Of a stretch of DNA of 64,000 bases, positions 57,180-64,000 are shown one piece after another. Numbering within the stretch: the stretch's first letter is position 1; the number at the start of each line of letters is the position of its first letter. This DNA comes from Caulobacter sp. BK020 (GTDB lineage: Bacteria > Pseudomonadota > Alphaproteobacteria > Caulobacterales > Caulobacteraceae), in NCBI RefSeq assembly GCF_004342605.1, contig NZ_SLZL01000011.1, forward strand, positions 62,001 to 126,000, given 5' to 3'. Position numbers and translations under genes: made by a program. A model generated the notes under the pieces. The model ran no database searches. It saw nothing but the letters and a program-made list of their open reading frames with translations, and was not told the origin of the DNA.

Positions 57180-57881
57180 ATGGCCTCCCCCGCTCGCAAG
57201 CCCCTGACCAGGAAACGTCCCGCCGCCAAACGTGTCTCGCCCGCCGAGCGCGAACGGGTCGAGGTGCTGTTCTCGCGGTTCGAGAGCCTGGAGGACCACC
57301 CGAAGACCGAACTGCACTACTCCAATCCCTACACCCTGGTCACCGCCGTGGCCCTGTCGGCCCAGGCCACCGACATCCAGGTCAACAAGGCCACCGGCCC
57401 GCTGTTCGCCAAGGTCGACAGCGCCGCCAAGATGCTGGAACTGGGGGAAGAGGGATTGGTCCCCTATATCGCCTCGATCGGCCTCTATCGGACCAAGGCC
57501 AAGAACGTGATCGCCGCCGCCCGCATCCTGGTCGAGCAGTACGGCGGCAAGGTGCCCCTGAACCGCGCGGCGCTGGAAAGCCTGCCTGGCGTGGGCCGCA
57601 AGACCGCCAGCGTGGTGCTGAACGAGCTGGACATCGAACCGGCCATCGCGGTGGACACCCATGTGTTCCGCGTCTCCCACCGCCTGAAGCTGTCAGCCGG
57701 CAAGACACCCGACGCGGTCGAGGACGACCTGATGCGGGTGGTTCCCGACCGCTTCAAGACCCGCGCCCACCACTGGCTGATCCTGCACGGACGCTATGTG
57801 TGCGTGGCCCGAAAGCCCAAGTGCGAGATCTGCCGGATCGCGGACCTGTGTCCGTCCCGGGAGCTGTTTCTGGGGGCTTAG
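57180..57881 (+). CDS. nth: Endonuclease III
   Basis: Bifunctional DNA glycosylase/AP lyase for oxidised pyrimidines; 233 residues. Helix-hairpin-helix LPGVGRKTASVVL with catalytic Lys141, catalytic Asp159 in IAVDTHVFRVSHRL, and a 4Fe-4S cluster C-x6-C-x2-C-x5-C at the C-terminus (CVARKPKCEICRIADLC). Compared with E. coli, an ~18-residue basic N-terminal extension is present. Start: ATG giving MASPARKPLTRK. It is followed by a family A repeat. Confidence 0.96.
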   Translation: MASPARKPLTRKRPAAKRVSPAERERVEVLFSRFESLEDHPKTELHYSNPYTLVTAVALSAQATDIQVNKATGPLFAKVDSAAKMLELGEEGLVPYIASIGLYRTKAKNVIAAARILVEQYGGKVPLNRAALESLPGVGRKTASVVLNELDIEPAIAVDTHVFRVSHRLKLSAGKTPDAVEDDLMRVVPDRFKTRAHHWLILHGRYVCVARKPKCEICRIADLCPSRELFLGA

Positions 57882-57891
57882 GCGGCCAACC

Positions 57892-58007
57892 ATTTGCCCC
57901 CTACTGGCCTTCGGCCGTCTTCACCCGGAGGGGGAAGAACGCTAGCACTTGAGGCTCCGCCCCCTCCGGGGGCGGACAGACCGCGTAGCGGTCAGGTGCG
58001 GGCAAGC
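57892..58007. repeat. Repeat family A, copy 3
   Basis: Same orientation and layout as copy 1: TTTGCCCCC(T)ACTGGCCTTCGGCC..., CTTCACCCGGAGGGGGAAG, a CCGCCCCC..GGGGGCGG stem, GACCGCGTAGCGGTC, ending GCGGGCAAGC. The outer arms have drifted slightly. Between convergent nth and ATP-grasp genes. Confidence 0.83.
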
Positions 58008-58014
58008 GAGCGAG

Positions 58015-58878
58015 CTACAGCGCGCCCATGACCGCCGTCGCGAACGCCGCCCCGTCGTCGTGGGCGTGCTCCAGGAACAGGTCCGGTTCGATGACCTCCA
58101 GCTCCATCAGCTGCGGCGTCCCGTCCAGCCCGCGGATCAGGTCGACCCGGGCGTAGGTCAGGGGCGCGCCGGCCGCCGCCAGGACCATCTCCGCGGCGTG
58201 CAGCGCCTCCGGCTCGGGCGCGACGCCGCTGACCTGGCCGCCGAACTGCGGCTGAACGCGGAAATCGCCGGCCACCGCCACCTTGGTCACCGCGTGGCTG
58301 AACACGCCGTCGAAATAGAACAGCGACAGCTCGCCCTCCTCGCCGACAGCCGGCAGGAACGGCTGGATCAAGGCCGGGCCCGCCGTGCAGCCGGCCAGAC
58401 CGTCGGCGTGGCGCAGCTTCACCGTGTCCTGCGAGCCGCCGGAGATCTGCGGCTTGGTCACCAGCACGTCGACGCCGAACGCGTCGCGAGCGTGGTCCAG
58501 CGCCTCCATCGTCAGCCGGTCGACCGCGTGGGTGGGCACCACCGGCGCGCCCCTGGACGCCAGGTCGGCGAGATAGGTCTTGGTGGTGTTCCAGCGCAGC
58601 ACCGGGGCCGGATTGGCCAGGCGCGCGCCGGCCGCTTCCAGGGCGTTCAGCCGGGCGAACCATTCGCCGGCCCGCAGGTGGTAGCCCCAGCTGAGCAGCG
58701 GCAGCACCAGGCGGGCGTCGTTTGTGTCGGCGTCGACCCAGCTGGCGGCCTGCACGCTCAGGCCCCGGGCGCGTAGCGGCGCGGCCAGACGCTCGAACAA
58801 CGGCGACCAGCTACCGGCGAAGCGCGGCTCATCCGGCGCGGGGGTCAGGATCAGGACGTCGGTCAAGGCTAGGGTCAT
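58015..58878 (-). CDS. ATP-grasp family protein
   Basis: 287 residues. An N-terminal pre-ATP-grasp part (residues 1-100) includes DADTNDARLVLPLLSWGYHL and NPAPVLRWNTTKTYLADLA. The ATP-grasp domain has VDVLVTKPQISGGSQDT (Lys-x-x-x-GG loop), LFYFDGVFSHAVTKVA and metal-binding YARVDLIRGLDGTPQLMELEVIEPDL (D, E and x-x-x-E as in RimK/glutathione-synthetase relatives; given in parts: YARVDLIRG and LMELEVIEPDL). It resembles the DcsG/RimK-like ligases. Acid and amine substrates unknown. Start: ATG giving MTLALTDVL. Divergent from the kinase gene. Confidence 0.85.
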   Translation of the reverse strand: MTLALTDVLILTPAPDEPRFAGSWSPLFERLAAPLRARGLSVQAASWVDADTNDARLVLPLLSWGYHLRAGEWFARLNALEAAGARLANPAPVLRWNTTKTYLADLASRGAPVVPTHAVDRLTMEALDHARDAFGVDVLVTKPQISGGSQDTVKLRHADGLAGCTAGPALIQPFLPAVGEEGELSLFYFDGVFSHAVTKVAVAGDFRVQPQFGGQVSGVAPEPEALHAAEMVLAAAGAPLTYARVDLIRGLDGTPQLMELEVIEPDLFLEHAHDDGAAFATAVMGAL

Positions 58879-58983
58879 GCCCCTGGCGGTAGAACGCCGC
58901 GACCCCGGGAGCAAGGCTCGCGTTGCCTTGCGGCCCCCGATCCGCTACTCCGCGCGCGTCACGCTATCCGGAAAAGACCTTTC

Positions 58984-59973
58984 ATGACCGCTCTCTACGA
59001 CGTCGCCGCCATCGGCAACGCCATCGTCGATGTCATCGCCCAGTGCGACGACGCCTTCCTGGAGCGGGAGGGCCTGGTGAAGGGCTCGATGGCCCTGATC
59101 GACCCAGCCCGCGCCGCCAGCCTGTACGAAGTGATGGCCGCCGGCATCGAGGCCTCGGGTGGTTCGGCCGCCAACACCGCCGCCGGCGTCGCCAGCTTCG
59201 GCGGCAAGGTCGCCTTCATCGGCAAGGTCGCCGACGACCAGCTGGGCAATGTGTTCCGCCACGACATGAAGGCCATCGGCTGCGACTTCACCACGCCGCC
59301 CCTGGCCGAAGGCCCAGCCACGGCCCAGAGCCTGATCAACGTCACCGCCGACGCCCAGCGCACCATGTCGACCTATCTGGGCGCCTGCGTCGAGCTGAAC
59401 CCGGCCGATGTCGATCCGGCGATCATCGAGGCCGCCCAATACTCCTATCTGGAAGGCTATCTGTTCGACCCGCCCGAAGCGCGCCGCGCCTTCGCCAAGG
59501 CCGCCGCGCTCAGCCACGGCGCGGGCCGCAAGATCTCGATGACGCTGAGCGACAGTTTCATGGTCGACCGCCACCGCGGCGCCCTGCTGGGTTTCATCGA
59601 GACCCAGTGCGACGTGGTCTTCGCCAACGAGGACGAGATCTGCTCGCTGTTCGAGACCACCGACTTCGACGCCGCCGTCAAGGCCCTGGCCGAGCGCGTC
59701 GAGATCGCCGCGATCACCCGCGGCGAAAAAGGCTCGATCGTCGCCTCCGGAGGAGCCTTGCACGAAATCTCGGCCTATCCGGTGGAAAAAGTCGTGGACA
59801 CGACCGGCGCTGGCGACCAATACGCCGCAGGTTTCCTCTACGGCCTCAGCCAAGGCCGCCCGCTGCCGGTCTGCGGCCAGCTGGGCAGCCTGGCCGCCGC
59901 CGAGGTGATCGACCACTACGGTCCGCGTCCGCAGGTTTCCCTGCGCGAGCTGGCCGTGAAGAACGGACTCTAA
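58984..59973 (+). CDS. PfkB-family sugar/nucleoside kinase (adenosine kinase-like)
   Basis: 329 residues. N-terminal [20 protein letters not shown] and the [20 protein letters not shown] (PfkB motif 1) and [18 protein letters not shown] (motif 2, catalytic Asp in DTTGAGD) are clear. The wording is closest to adenosine kinase-type ribokinases of alphaproteobacteria. It lies directly before hisB (8 bp), so it is co-transcribed with the histidine operon, perhaps helping purine/AICAR salvage, but that is speculation. Confidence 0.9.
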   Translation: MTALYDVAAIGNAIVDVIAQCDDAFLEREGLVKGSMALIDPARAASLYEVMAAGIEASGGSAANTAAGVASFGGKVAFIGKVADDQLGNVFRHDMKAIGCDFTTPPLAEGPATAQSLINVTADAQRTMSTYLGACVELNPADVDPAIIEAAQYSYLEGYLFDPPEARRAFAKAAALSHGAGRKISMTLSDSFMVDRHRGALLGFIETQCDVVFANEDEICSLFETTDFDAAVKALAERVEIAAITRGEKGSIVASGGALHEISAYPVEKVVDTTGAGDQYAAGFLYGLSQGRPLPVCGQLGSLAAAEVIDHYGPRPQVSLRELAVKNGL

Positions 59974-59981
59974 GGAAGCCC

Positions 59982-60572
59982 ATGGCCCGCACCGCTGAAG
60001 TGGTCCGCGAGACGAAGGAGACCCAGATCCGGGTCTGGATCGATCTCGACGGGACCGGCGCCTCGACGATCTCCACCGGCATCGGGTTCTACGACCACAT
60101 GCTGGAGAGCTTCGCGCGCCATGGCGGCTTCGACCTGAAGGTCGAAACCAAGGGCGACCTGCACATCGACATGCACCACACGGTCGAGGACACCGGCATC
60201 GTGCTGGGCCAGGCGATCCACAAGGCGCTGGACGGCTTCAAGGGGATCCGTCGGTTCGGCCACGCCTATATCCCGATGGACGAGACCCTGACGCGCTGCG
60301 CCATCGACCTGTCCAACCGGCCCTACCTGATCTGGAAGGTCGACTTCAAGCGGCCCAAGGTCGGCGAGATGGACACCGAGCTGTTCAAGGAGTTCCACCA
60401 CGCGTTCGCCATGAACTGCGGGGCGTGCGTGCACCTGGAGACCCTCTACGGCGACAACACCCACCACGTCGCCGAGAGCGGGTTCAAGGCCCTGGCCCGG
60501 GCGCTGCGTCAGGCGGTCGAGATCGACCCCAAGACCGGCGGCCATGCCCCTTCCACCAAGGGCGTGCTGTAG
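59982..60572 (+). CDS. hisB: Imidazoleglycerol-phosphate dehydratase
   Basis: Sixth step of histidine synthesis; 196 residues, monofunctional (no N-terminal phosphatase as in E. coli). Manganese-binding His/Glu clusters: [51 protein letters not shown] and [13 protein letters not shown]. Starts [18 protein letters not shown] behind AAGGAAG. First his gene of the hisB-H-A-F-E run. Confidence 0.97.
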   Translation: MARTAEVVRETKETQIRVWIDLDGTGASTISTGIGFYDHMLESFARHGGFDLKVETKGDLHIDMHHTVEDTGIVLGQAIHKALDGFKGIRRFGHAYIPMDETLTRCAIDLSNRPYLIWKVDFKRPKVGEMDTELFKEFHHAFAMNCGACVHLETLYGDNTHHVAESGFKALARALRQAVEIDPKTGGHAPSTKGVL

Positions 60573-60584
60573 GAAACTGATTTC

Positions 60585-61226
60585 ATGCAGACCGTCGCCC
60601 TGATCGATTACGGGTCGGGCAACCTGCGCTCGGCCGAGAAGGCCCTGCGCGAGGCGGCCCGCCGCCACGGCGTCGACGCCGACATCGTGGTCACCGCCGA
60701 GGCCGGGATCGTGGCCGCCGCCGACCGGGTCGTGCTGCCCGGCGTCGGGGCCTTCGCCTCATGCCGCGCGGGTCTGGACGCCTCGGGCGTCTACGAGGCC
60801 ATGAACCAGGCCGTTCACGGCCGGGGCGCGCCGTTTCTGGGCATCTGCGTCGGCCACCAGCTGCTGGCCACCGAGGGCCTGGAGTTCGGCGTCACGCCGG
60901 GCCTCGACTGGATCCAGGGCCAGGTGAAGAAGCTGACGCCGAACGATCCGGCCCTGACCATTCCGCACATGGGCTGGAACGCGATCGCCTTCGCCCGCGA
61001 CCACGCCCTGTTCAGGGGCGTCGAGACCGGCGCCCACATGTACTACGCCAACTCCTTCGCCCTGACCCCGGCCGATCCGGCCGACGTGCTGGCCACGACC
61101 GATCACGGCGGCCCGTTCACGGCCGCTGTGGCCAAGGGCAATGTCGCGGGCGTACAGTTCCACCCCGAAAAATCCCAAGCCGCGGGGCTCGCCCTGCTCG
61201 CCAACTTCCTGGAATGGCGCCCATGA
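60585..61226 (+). CDS. hisH: Imidazole glycerol phosphate synthase glutaminase subunit
   Basis: Class-I glutamine amidotransferase (213 residues) that feeds ammonia to HisF. The catalytic triad is visible: Cys88 in [12 protein letters not shown], His193 and Glu195 in [14 protein letters not shown]-terminus [18 protein letters not shown] is typical. Overlaps hisA by 4 bp. Confidence 0.96.
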   Translation: MQTVALIDYGSGNLRSAEKALREAARRHGVDADIVVTAEAGIVAAADRVVLPGVGAFASCRAGLDASGVYEAMNQAVHGRGAPFLGICVGHQLLATEGLEFGVTPGLDWIQGQVKKLTPNDPALTIPHMGWNAIAFARDHALFRGVETGAHMYYANSFALTPADPADVLATTDHGGPFTAAVAKGNVAGVQFHPEKSQAAGLALLANFLEWRP

Positions 61227-61948
61227 TCCTCTATCCCGCCATCGACCTGAAGGACGGCCAGTGCGTGCGCTTGCTGCACGGCGACATGGACAAGGCCACG
61301 GTGTTCAACACCAGCCCCGCCGACCAGGCCGAGCGGTTCGTCAAGGACGGCTTCTCGTGGCTGCATGTGGTCGACTTGAACGGCGCCATCGAGGGCAAGT
61401 CGGTCAACACCGCCGCCGTGCAGTCGATCCTGGAAGCCATCTCGATCCCAGTGCAGCTGGGCGGCGGCATCCGCACCCTGGCGGGCGTCGAGGCCTGGAT
61501 CGAGGCCGGCGTCTCCCGCGTGATCCTGGGCACGGTCGCGGTCCACGACCCCGACCTGGTCCGCAAGGCCGCCCGCCTGTGGCCCGAACAGATCGCCGTG
61601 GCCGTCGACGTGCGCGACGGCAAGGTGGCGGTCGACGGCTGGACGGGCCTGTCGGACCTGGACGCCATCACCCTGGGCAAGCGCTTCGAGGATGTGGGCG
61701 TGGCCGCGCTGATCGTCACCGACATCAGCCGCGACGGCGCCCTGACCGGCGTCAATGTCGAGGGCGTGGGCGAACTGGCCGACGCCGTCTCGATCCCGGT
61801 CATCGCCTCGGGCGGCGTCGCCTCGGTGGCCGACATCGAGCGGCTGAAGGCCCGTCCGGGCGTCGAGATCGCCGGCGCCATCCTGGGCCGCTCGCTCTAC
61901 GCCGGCACGATCAAGCCGGCCGAAGCCCTGACCATAGCGGCCGCCTGA
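61223..61948 (+). CDS. hisA: ProFAR isomerase
   Basis: (beta-alpha)8 barrel, 241 residues: Amadori isomerisation of ProFAR. Catalytic Asp8 in [17 protein letters not shown] and the second Asp in [17 protein letters not shown]; phosphate loops [12 protein letters not shown] and [11 protein letters not shown]. Start overlaps the hisH stop (ATGA); stop overlaps the hisF start by one base. Confidence 0.97.
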   Translation: MILYPAIDLKDGQCVRLLHGDMDKATVFNTSPADQAERFVKDGFSWLHVVDLNGAIEGKSVNTAAVQSILEAISIPVQLGGGIRTLAGVEAWIEAGVSRVILGTVAVHDPDLVRKAARLWPEQIAVAVDVRDGKVAVDGWTGLSDLDAITLGKRFEDVGVAALIVTDISRDGALTGVNVEGVGELADAVSIPVIASGGVASVADIERLKARPGVEIAGAILGRSLYAGTIKPAEALTIAAA

Positions 61949-62730
61949 TGCTGAAGACCCGGATCATTCCTTGCCTGGACGTCAAGGACGGCCGGGTGGT
62001 CAAGGGGGTCAATTTCGTGGCCCTGCGCGACGCCGGCGACCCGGTGGAGCAAGCCCGCGCCTATGACGCGGCCGGAGCCGACGAGCTGATGTTCCTGGAC
62101 ATCACCGCCTCCAGCGAAGGCCGCGGCCTGATCCTCGACGTGATCGCCCGCACGGCCGAAGTCTGCTTCATGCCGGTGTCGGTCGGGGGCGGCGTACGCC
62201 AGGTGTCGGACATGCGCCGCCTGCTGCTGGCCGGCGCCGACAAGGTCTCGGTCAACACCGCCGCCGTCGAGAATCCCGACCTGGTCGCGGCCGGGGCCGA
62301 CGCCTTCGGCGCTCAGTGCGTGGTGGTGGCCATCGACGCCAAGGCCCGCGCGGACGGCTCGGGCTGGAATGTCTGGACCTATGGCGGCCGCAAGGACACC
62401 GGCATCGACGTGGTCGACTGGGCCGCCAAGGTCGTCGAGCGCGGGGCGGGCGAGATCCTGCTGACCTCGATGGACCGCGACGGGGCCAAGATCGGCTACG
62501 ATATCCCGCTGCTGAAGGCCGTGACCGGCGCGGTGACCGTACCGGTGATCGCCTCGGGCGGAGCCGGCAACACCGACCACCTAGTGGAAGCCGCCCGCGA
62601 CGGCCACGCCGCCGCCGTGCTGGCCGCCTCGATCTTCCACTTCGGCGAGATCAGCGTCGGCGAGGCCAAGCGGGCCATGGCCCAGGCCGGCATTCCCGTG
62701 CGCCTGGACGACCTGAGGGGGGCCGCCTGA
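61948..62730 (+). CDS. hisF: Imidazole glycerol phosphate synthase cyclase subunit
   Basis: (beta-alpha)8 barrel, 260 residues, paralogous to HisA; makes imidazole-glycerol-phosphate and AICAR using ammonia from HisH. Catalytic Asp11 in [16 protein letters not shown] and Asp in [29 protein letters not shown] and [14 protein letters not shown] bind phosphate. Start shares a base with the hisA stop (TGATG). Confidence 0.97.
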   Translation: MLKTRIIPCLDVKDGRVVKGVNFVALRDAGDPVEQARAYDAAGADELMFLDITASSEGRGLILDVIARTAEVCFMPVSVGGGVRQVSDMRRLLLAGADKVSVNTAAVENPDLVAAGADAFGAQCVVVAIDAKARADGSGWNVWTYGGRKDTGIDVVDWAAKVVERGAGEILLTSMDRDGAKIGYDIPLLKAVTGAVTVPVIASGGAGNTDHLVEAARDGHAAAVLAASIFHFGEISVGEAKRAMAQAGIPVRLDDLRGAA

Positions 62731-63080
62731 TGGACGCTCAAACGCGCACGCTGTTCGAGGTCCTGGAGCGCCTGGCGACGACGATCGAGACCCGCAAGGG
62801 CGGCGACCCGGCGACCTCCTACACCGCCAAACTGCTGAACGACCCGACCCTGGCCGCCAAGAAGCTGGGCGAGGAAGCCGTCGAGACGGTGATCGCCGCC
62901 GTGGCCTTGAATTCTGAGCGAGGGGGACCGGACGCCCTGGCGGCCGAGAGCGCCGACCTGCTGTACCACTGGCTGGCCCTGATGGCCGCCTCGGGCGTGT
63001 CTCTGGATGCGGTGGCCGAGAAGCTGGCGGCCCGCGAAGGCACGTCAGGCCTCGCCGAGAAGGCTTCGCGGAAGTCCTAG
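62730..63080 (+). CDS. hisE: Phosphoribosyl-ATP pyrophosphatase
   Basis: Second step of histidine synthesis; 116 residues, all-helical MazG-like fold with KKLGEEAVETVIAAV and ESADLLYHWLALMAASG holding the metal-binding acidic residues. Separate from hisI, as usual in alphaproteobacteria. Its first base is the last base of the hisF stop. A double-hairpin repeat begins on its stop codon. Confidence 0.96.
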   Translation: MDAQTRTLFEVLERLATTIETRKGGDPATSYTAKLLNDPTLAAKKLGEEAVETVIAAVALNSERGGPDALAAESADLLYHWLALMAASGVSLDAVAEKLAAREGTSGLAEKASRKS

Positions 63081-63182
63081 AGCATCGCGCGGAAAAGTGG
63101 ATGCCGGTTTTCCGCAAAAGCGATGCGAAAACAAAAATCTAGAGCAAGTCGTGCGATTCCTATGTCGCGCGATTTGCTCTAG
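63077..63182. repeat. RIME-like double-hairpin intergenic element
   Basis: Two hairpins fill the gap between convergent hisE and DUF4337. Hairpin 1: GCATCGC-GCGGAAAA... paired with TTTTCCGC-AAAA-GCGATGC (63082-63126), containing the CGGTTTTCCG core shared by alphaproteobacterial intergenic elements. Hairpin 2: CTAGAGCAA (63139-63147) and TTGCTCTAG (63174-63182). It overlaps the stop codons of both genes. Confidence 0.75.
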
Positions 63183-63751
63183 CCCAGCAGCTTGCCGAGC
63201 CAGGCCGAGTGCAGGCTCCAGCCCAGGAAGCCGGCCAGGCCCATCACCACGCCCAGCGCGCCGAACGCCCAGGACGCCCACAGCGCCGCCGGCGTCTCGA
63301 CCAGCGCCGCCACCGCCGCGATCGAGACGGCGATGGAGATCAGGGCGTCGGAGGCGTCGAACTGGTCGTCATGGACGTTCAGCGCGTCGTACTGGCCGGC
63401 ATAGCCCTCGGCCCTGGCCTTGAGCGACGGGATCTCGGCCCTGTACTTGCCGATCTCGGCCTCCAGCCGGGCGGCTTCGACGGTCGCGGCGGCGCGCGTC
63501 GCCTCGCCGCCCGACAGCGCCAGCAGCCGCGCCTGGGTCACGGCCGTTTCATCGATGTGCAGCTTGGTCTTGGTGGCCTGGTACTCGTTCCAGGCGTCGA
63601 CGCCGTCCGACTGGGCCTGCTGCATGGCCTGGACGATGTTGCCGTCCTTGACGCCGCACAGGCCCATGAAGATCGACAGGACGACCACCGTGATCGCCAC
63701 CTGCCGGTTGAGGCGCTTGTCCTTGGCCTCGGCGCCGATTTCGATGTCCAT
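63179..63751 (-). CDS. DUF4337 membrane protein
   Basis: 190 residues. One transmembrane helix near the N-terminus (NRQVAITVVVLSIFMGLCGV), a coiled-coil-prone periplasmic stretch (about residues 45-115, Ala/Glu/Arg-rich), and two helices at the C-terminus (ALISIAVSIAAVAALVETPA and WASWAFGALGVVMGLAGFLG). Matches DUF4337. Function unknown. The stop codon is contributed by hairpin 2 of the repeat. Confidence 0.85.
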   Translation of the reverse strand: MDIEIGAEAKDKRLNRQVAITVVVLSIFMGLCGVKDGNIVQAMQQAQSDGVDAWNEYQATKTKLHIDETAVTQARLLALSGGEATRAAATVEAARLEAEIGKYRAEIPSLKARAEGYAGQYDALNVHDDQFDASDALISIAVSIAAVAALVETPAALWASWAFGALGVVMGLAGFLGWSLHSAWLGKLLG

Positions 63752-63815
63752 GTCGCCTCTCCGGAACCGGTGAAGCTTGACGCCGAGATTTTGGCGAACC
63801 CGCGGCGATGCCGGG

Positions 63816-64000
63816 TCAGATCTTCGGCGGTCGCCGCTTCAGGGCCACGTACAGCGCCCCGTCGCCGCCATGGCGCTTGTCGGCCGGCGACACCCCGGCG
63901 ACGATGTCGCGCAGGGCCGGGTCGGCCAGCCATTCGGGTGTGCGCGCCCGCAGGACGCCGACCCCCAGCTTGCCCTTGCCGGTGACCACCAGGGCCGCGC
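63816..64000 (-). CDS. Smr-domain protein (N-terminal part beyond window)
   Basis: The last 61 codons of a leftward gene: ALVVTGKGKLGVGVLRART, then EWLADPALRDIVAGVSPADK and RHGGDGALYVALKRRPPKI. The VVTGKG...GVLR...VxxWL pattern is the C-terminal half of an Smr domain, a nuclease/RNA-binding module found alone in alphaproteobacteria or at the end of MutS2. The rest lies outside the window, so the full architecture cannot be read. Confidence 0.85.
   Translation of the reverse strand, partial: AALVVTGKGKLGVGVLRARTPEWLADPALRDIVAGVSPADKRHGGDGALYVALKRRPPKI

Overview
The window is a GC-rich, densely packed chromosomal segment that reads as a Caulobacter-type alphaproteobacterium. The signs are a DnaA with the Caulobacter-like N-terminus, a CYP153-type P450, short operons with 1- and 4-bp stop/start overlaps, promoters matching the Caulobacter housekeeping consensus (TTGACGS, 10-14 bp, GCTANAWC), and alphaproteobacterial intergenic repeats. 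Nearly all genes are housekeeping. I see no tRNA or rRNA gene, no CRISPR array, no prophage and no insertion sequence.

Layout. (1) 1-4,132: a leftward run of two tandem paralogous lipoproteins, tsaB, rimI and fur (cut by the window edge), preceded by a RutE-type nitroreductase and an Nfu-type Fe-S scaffold. (2) 4,266-12,579: a CYP153-type P450, trpS, murJ, and a giant M10/RTX metalloprotease between murJ and glnD. (3) 12,771-28,253, all leftward except alkB: glnD, mutS, a six-cysteine secreted peptide, dnaJ, dnaK with tandem sigma-32 and housekeeping promoters, an M1 aminopeptidase, alkB, dnaA and rpsT. (4) 28,391-38,777: echA, mutM, ubiE, ubiB, coaBC and dut, the dnaA-proximal cluster found in many alphaproteobacteria, here interrupted by a LysR/NmrA pair, an alpha/beta hydrolase, and a lipoprotein with a toxin-nuclease-like tail. 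(5) 38,862-42,334: an HlyD/DHA2-MFS/TetR efflux operon behind a palindromic operator. (6) 42,340-47,043: fabA-fabB-[TPR/O-GlcNAc-transferase-like]-fabI behind another palindrome. (7) 47,084-54,324: an SH3 protein, a 2-hydroxyacid dehydrogenase, an S9 peptidase, moeB, and hslV-[secreted NTF2-like protein]-hslU. (8) 54,463-64,000: DUF2252, an Ada-like methyltransferase, DUF2244, nth, an ATP-grasp protein, a PfkB/adenosine kinase, hisBHAFE, DUF4337, and the 3' end of an Smr-domain gene.

How the genes fit together. The core supplies replication initiation (dnaA), chaperones and proteolysis (dnaKJ, hslVU), DNA repair (mutS, mutM, nth, alkB, Ada-like), ubiquinone synthesis (ubiE, ubiB), pyrimidine and CoA metabolism (dut, coaBC), unsaturated fatty-acid synthesis (fabA/B/I) and histidine synthesis. 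The less routine material sits as single-gene or small-cassette insertions within these operons: the M10/RTX protease, the GT41-like protein in the fab operon, the NTF2-like gene coupled to hslU, and the toxin-tail lipoprotein.

At least four families of palindromic repeats occupy gene ends, most often between converging genes: a ~116-120 bp multi-hairpin element (three copies), a CATCCTGAG..TCGAAGGA inverted pair (two copies), a GTCATCCCGG/TCCCGGATCTTC element, and a RIME-like double hairpin. All family assignments come from reading motifs and remembered family features; no database search was run.
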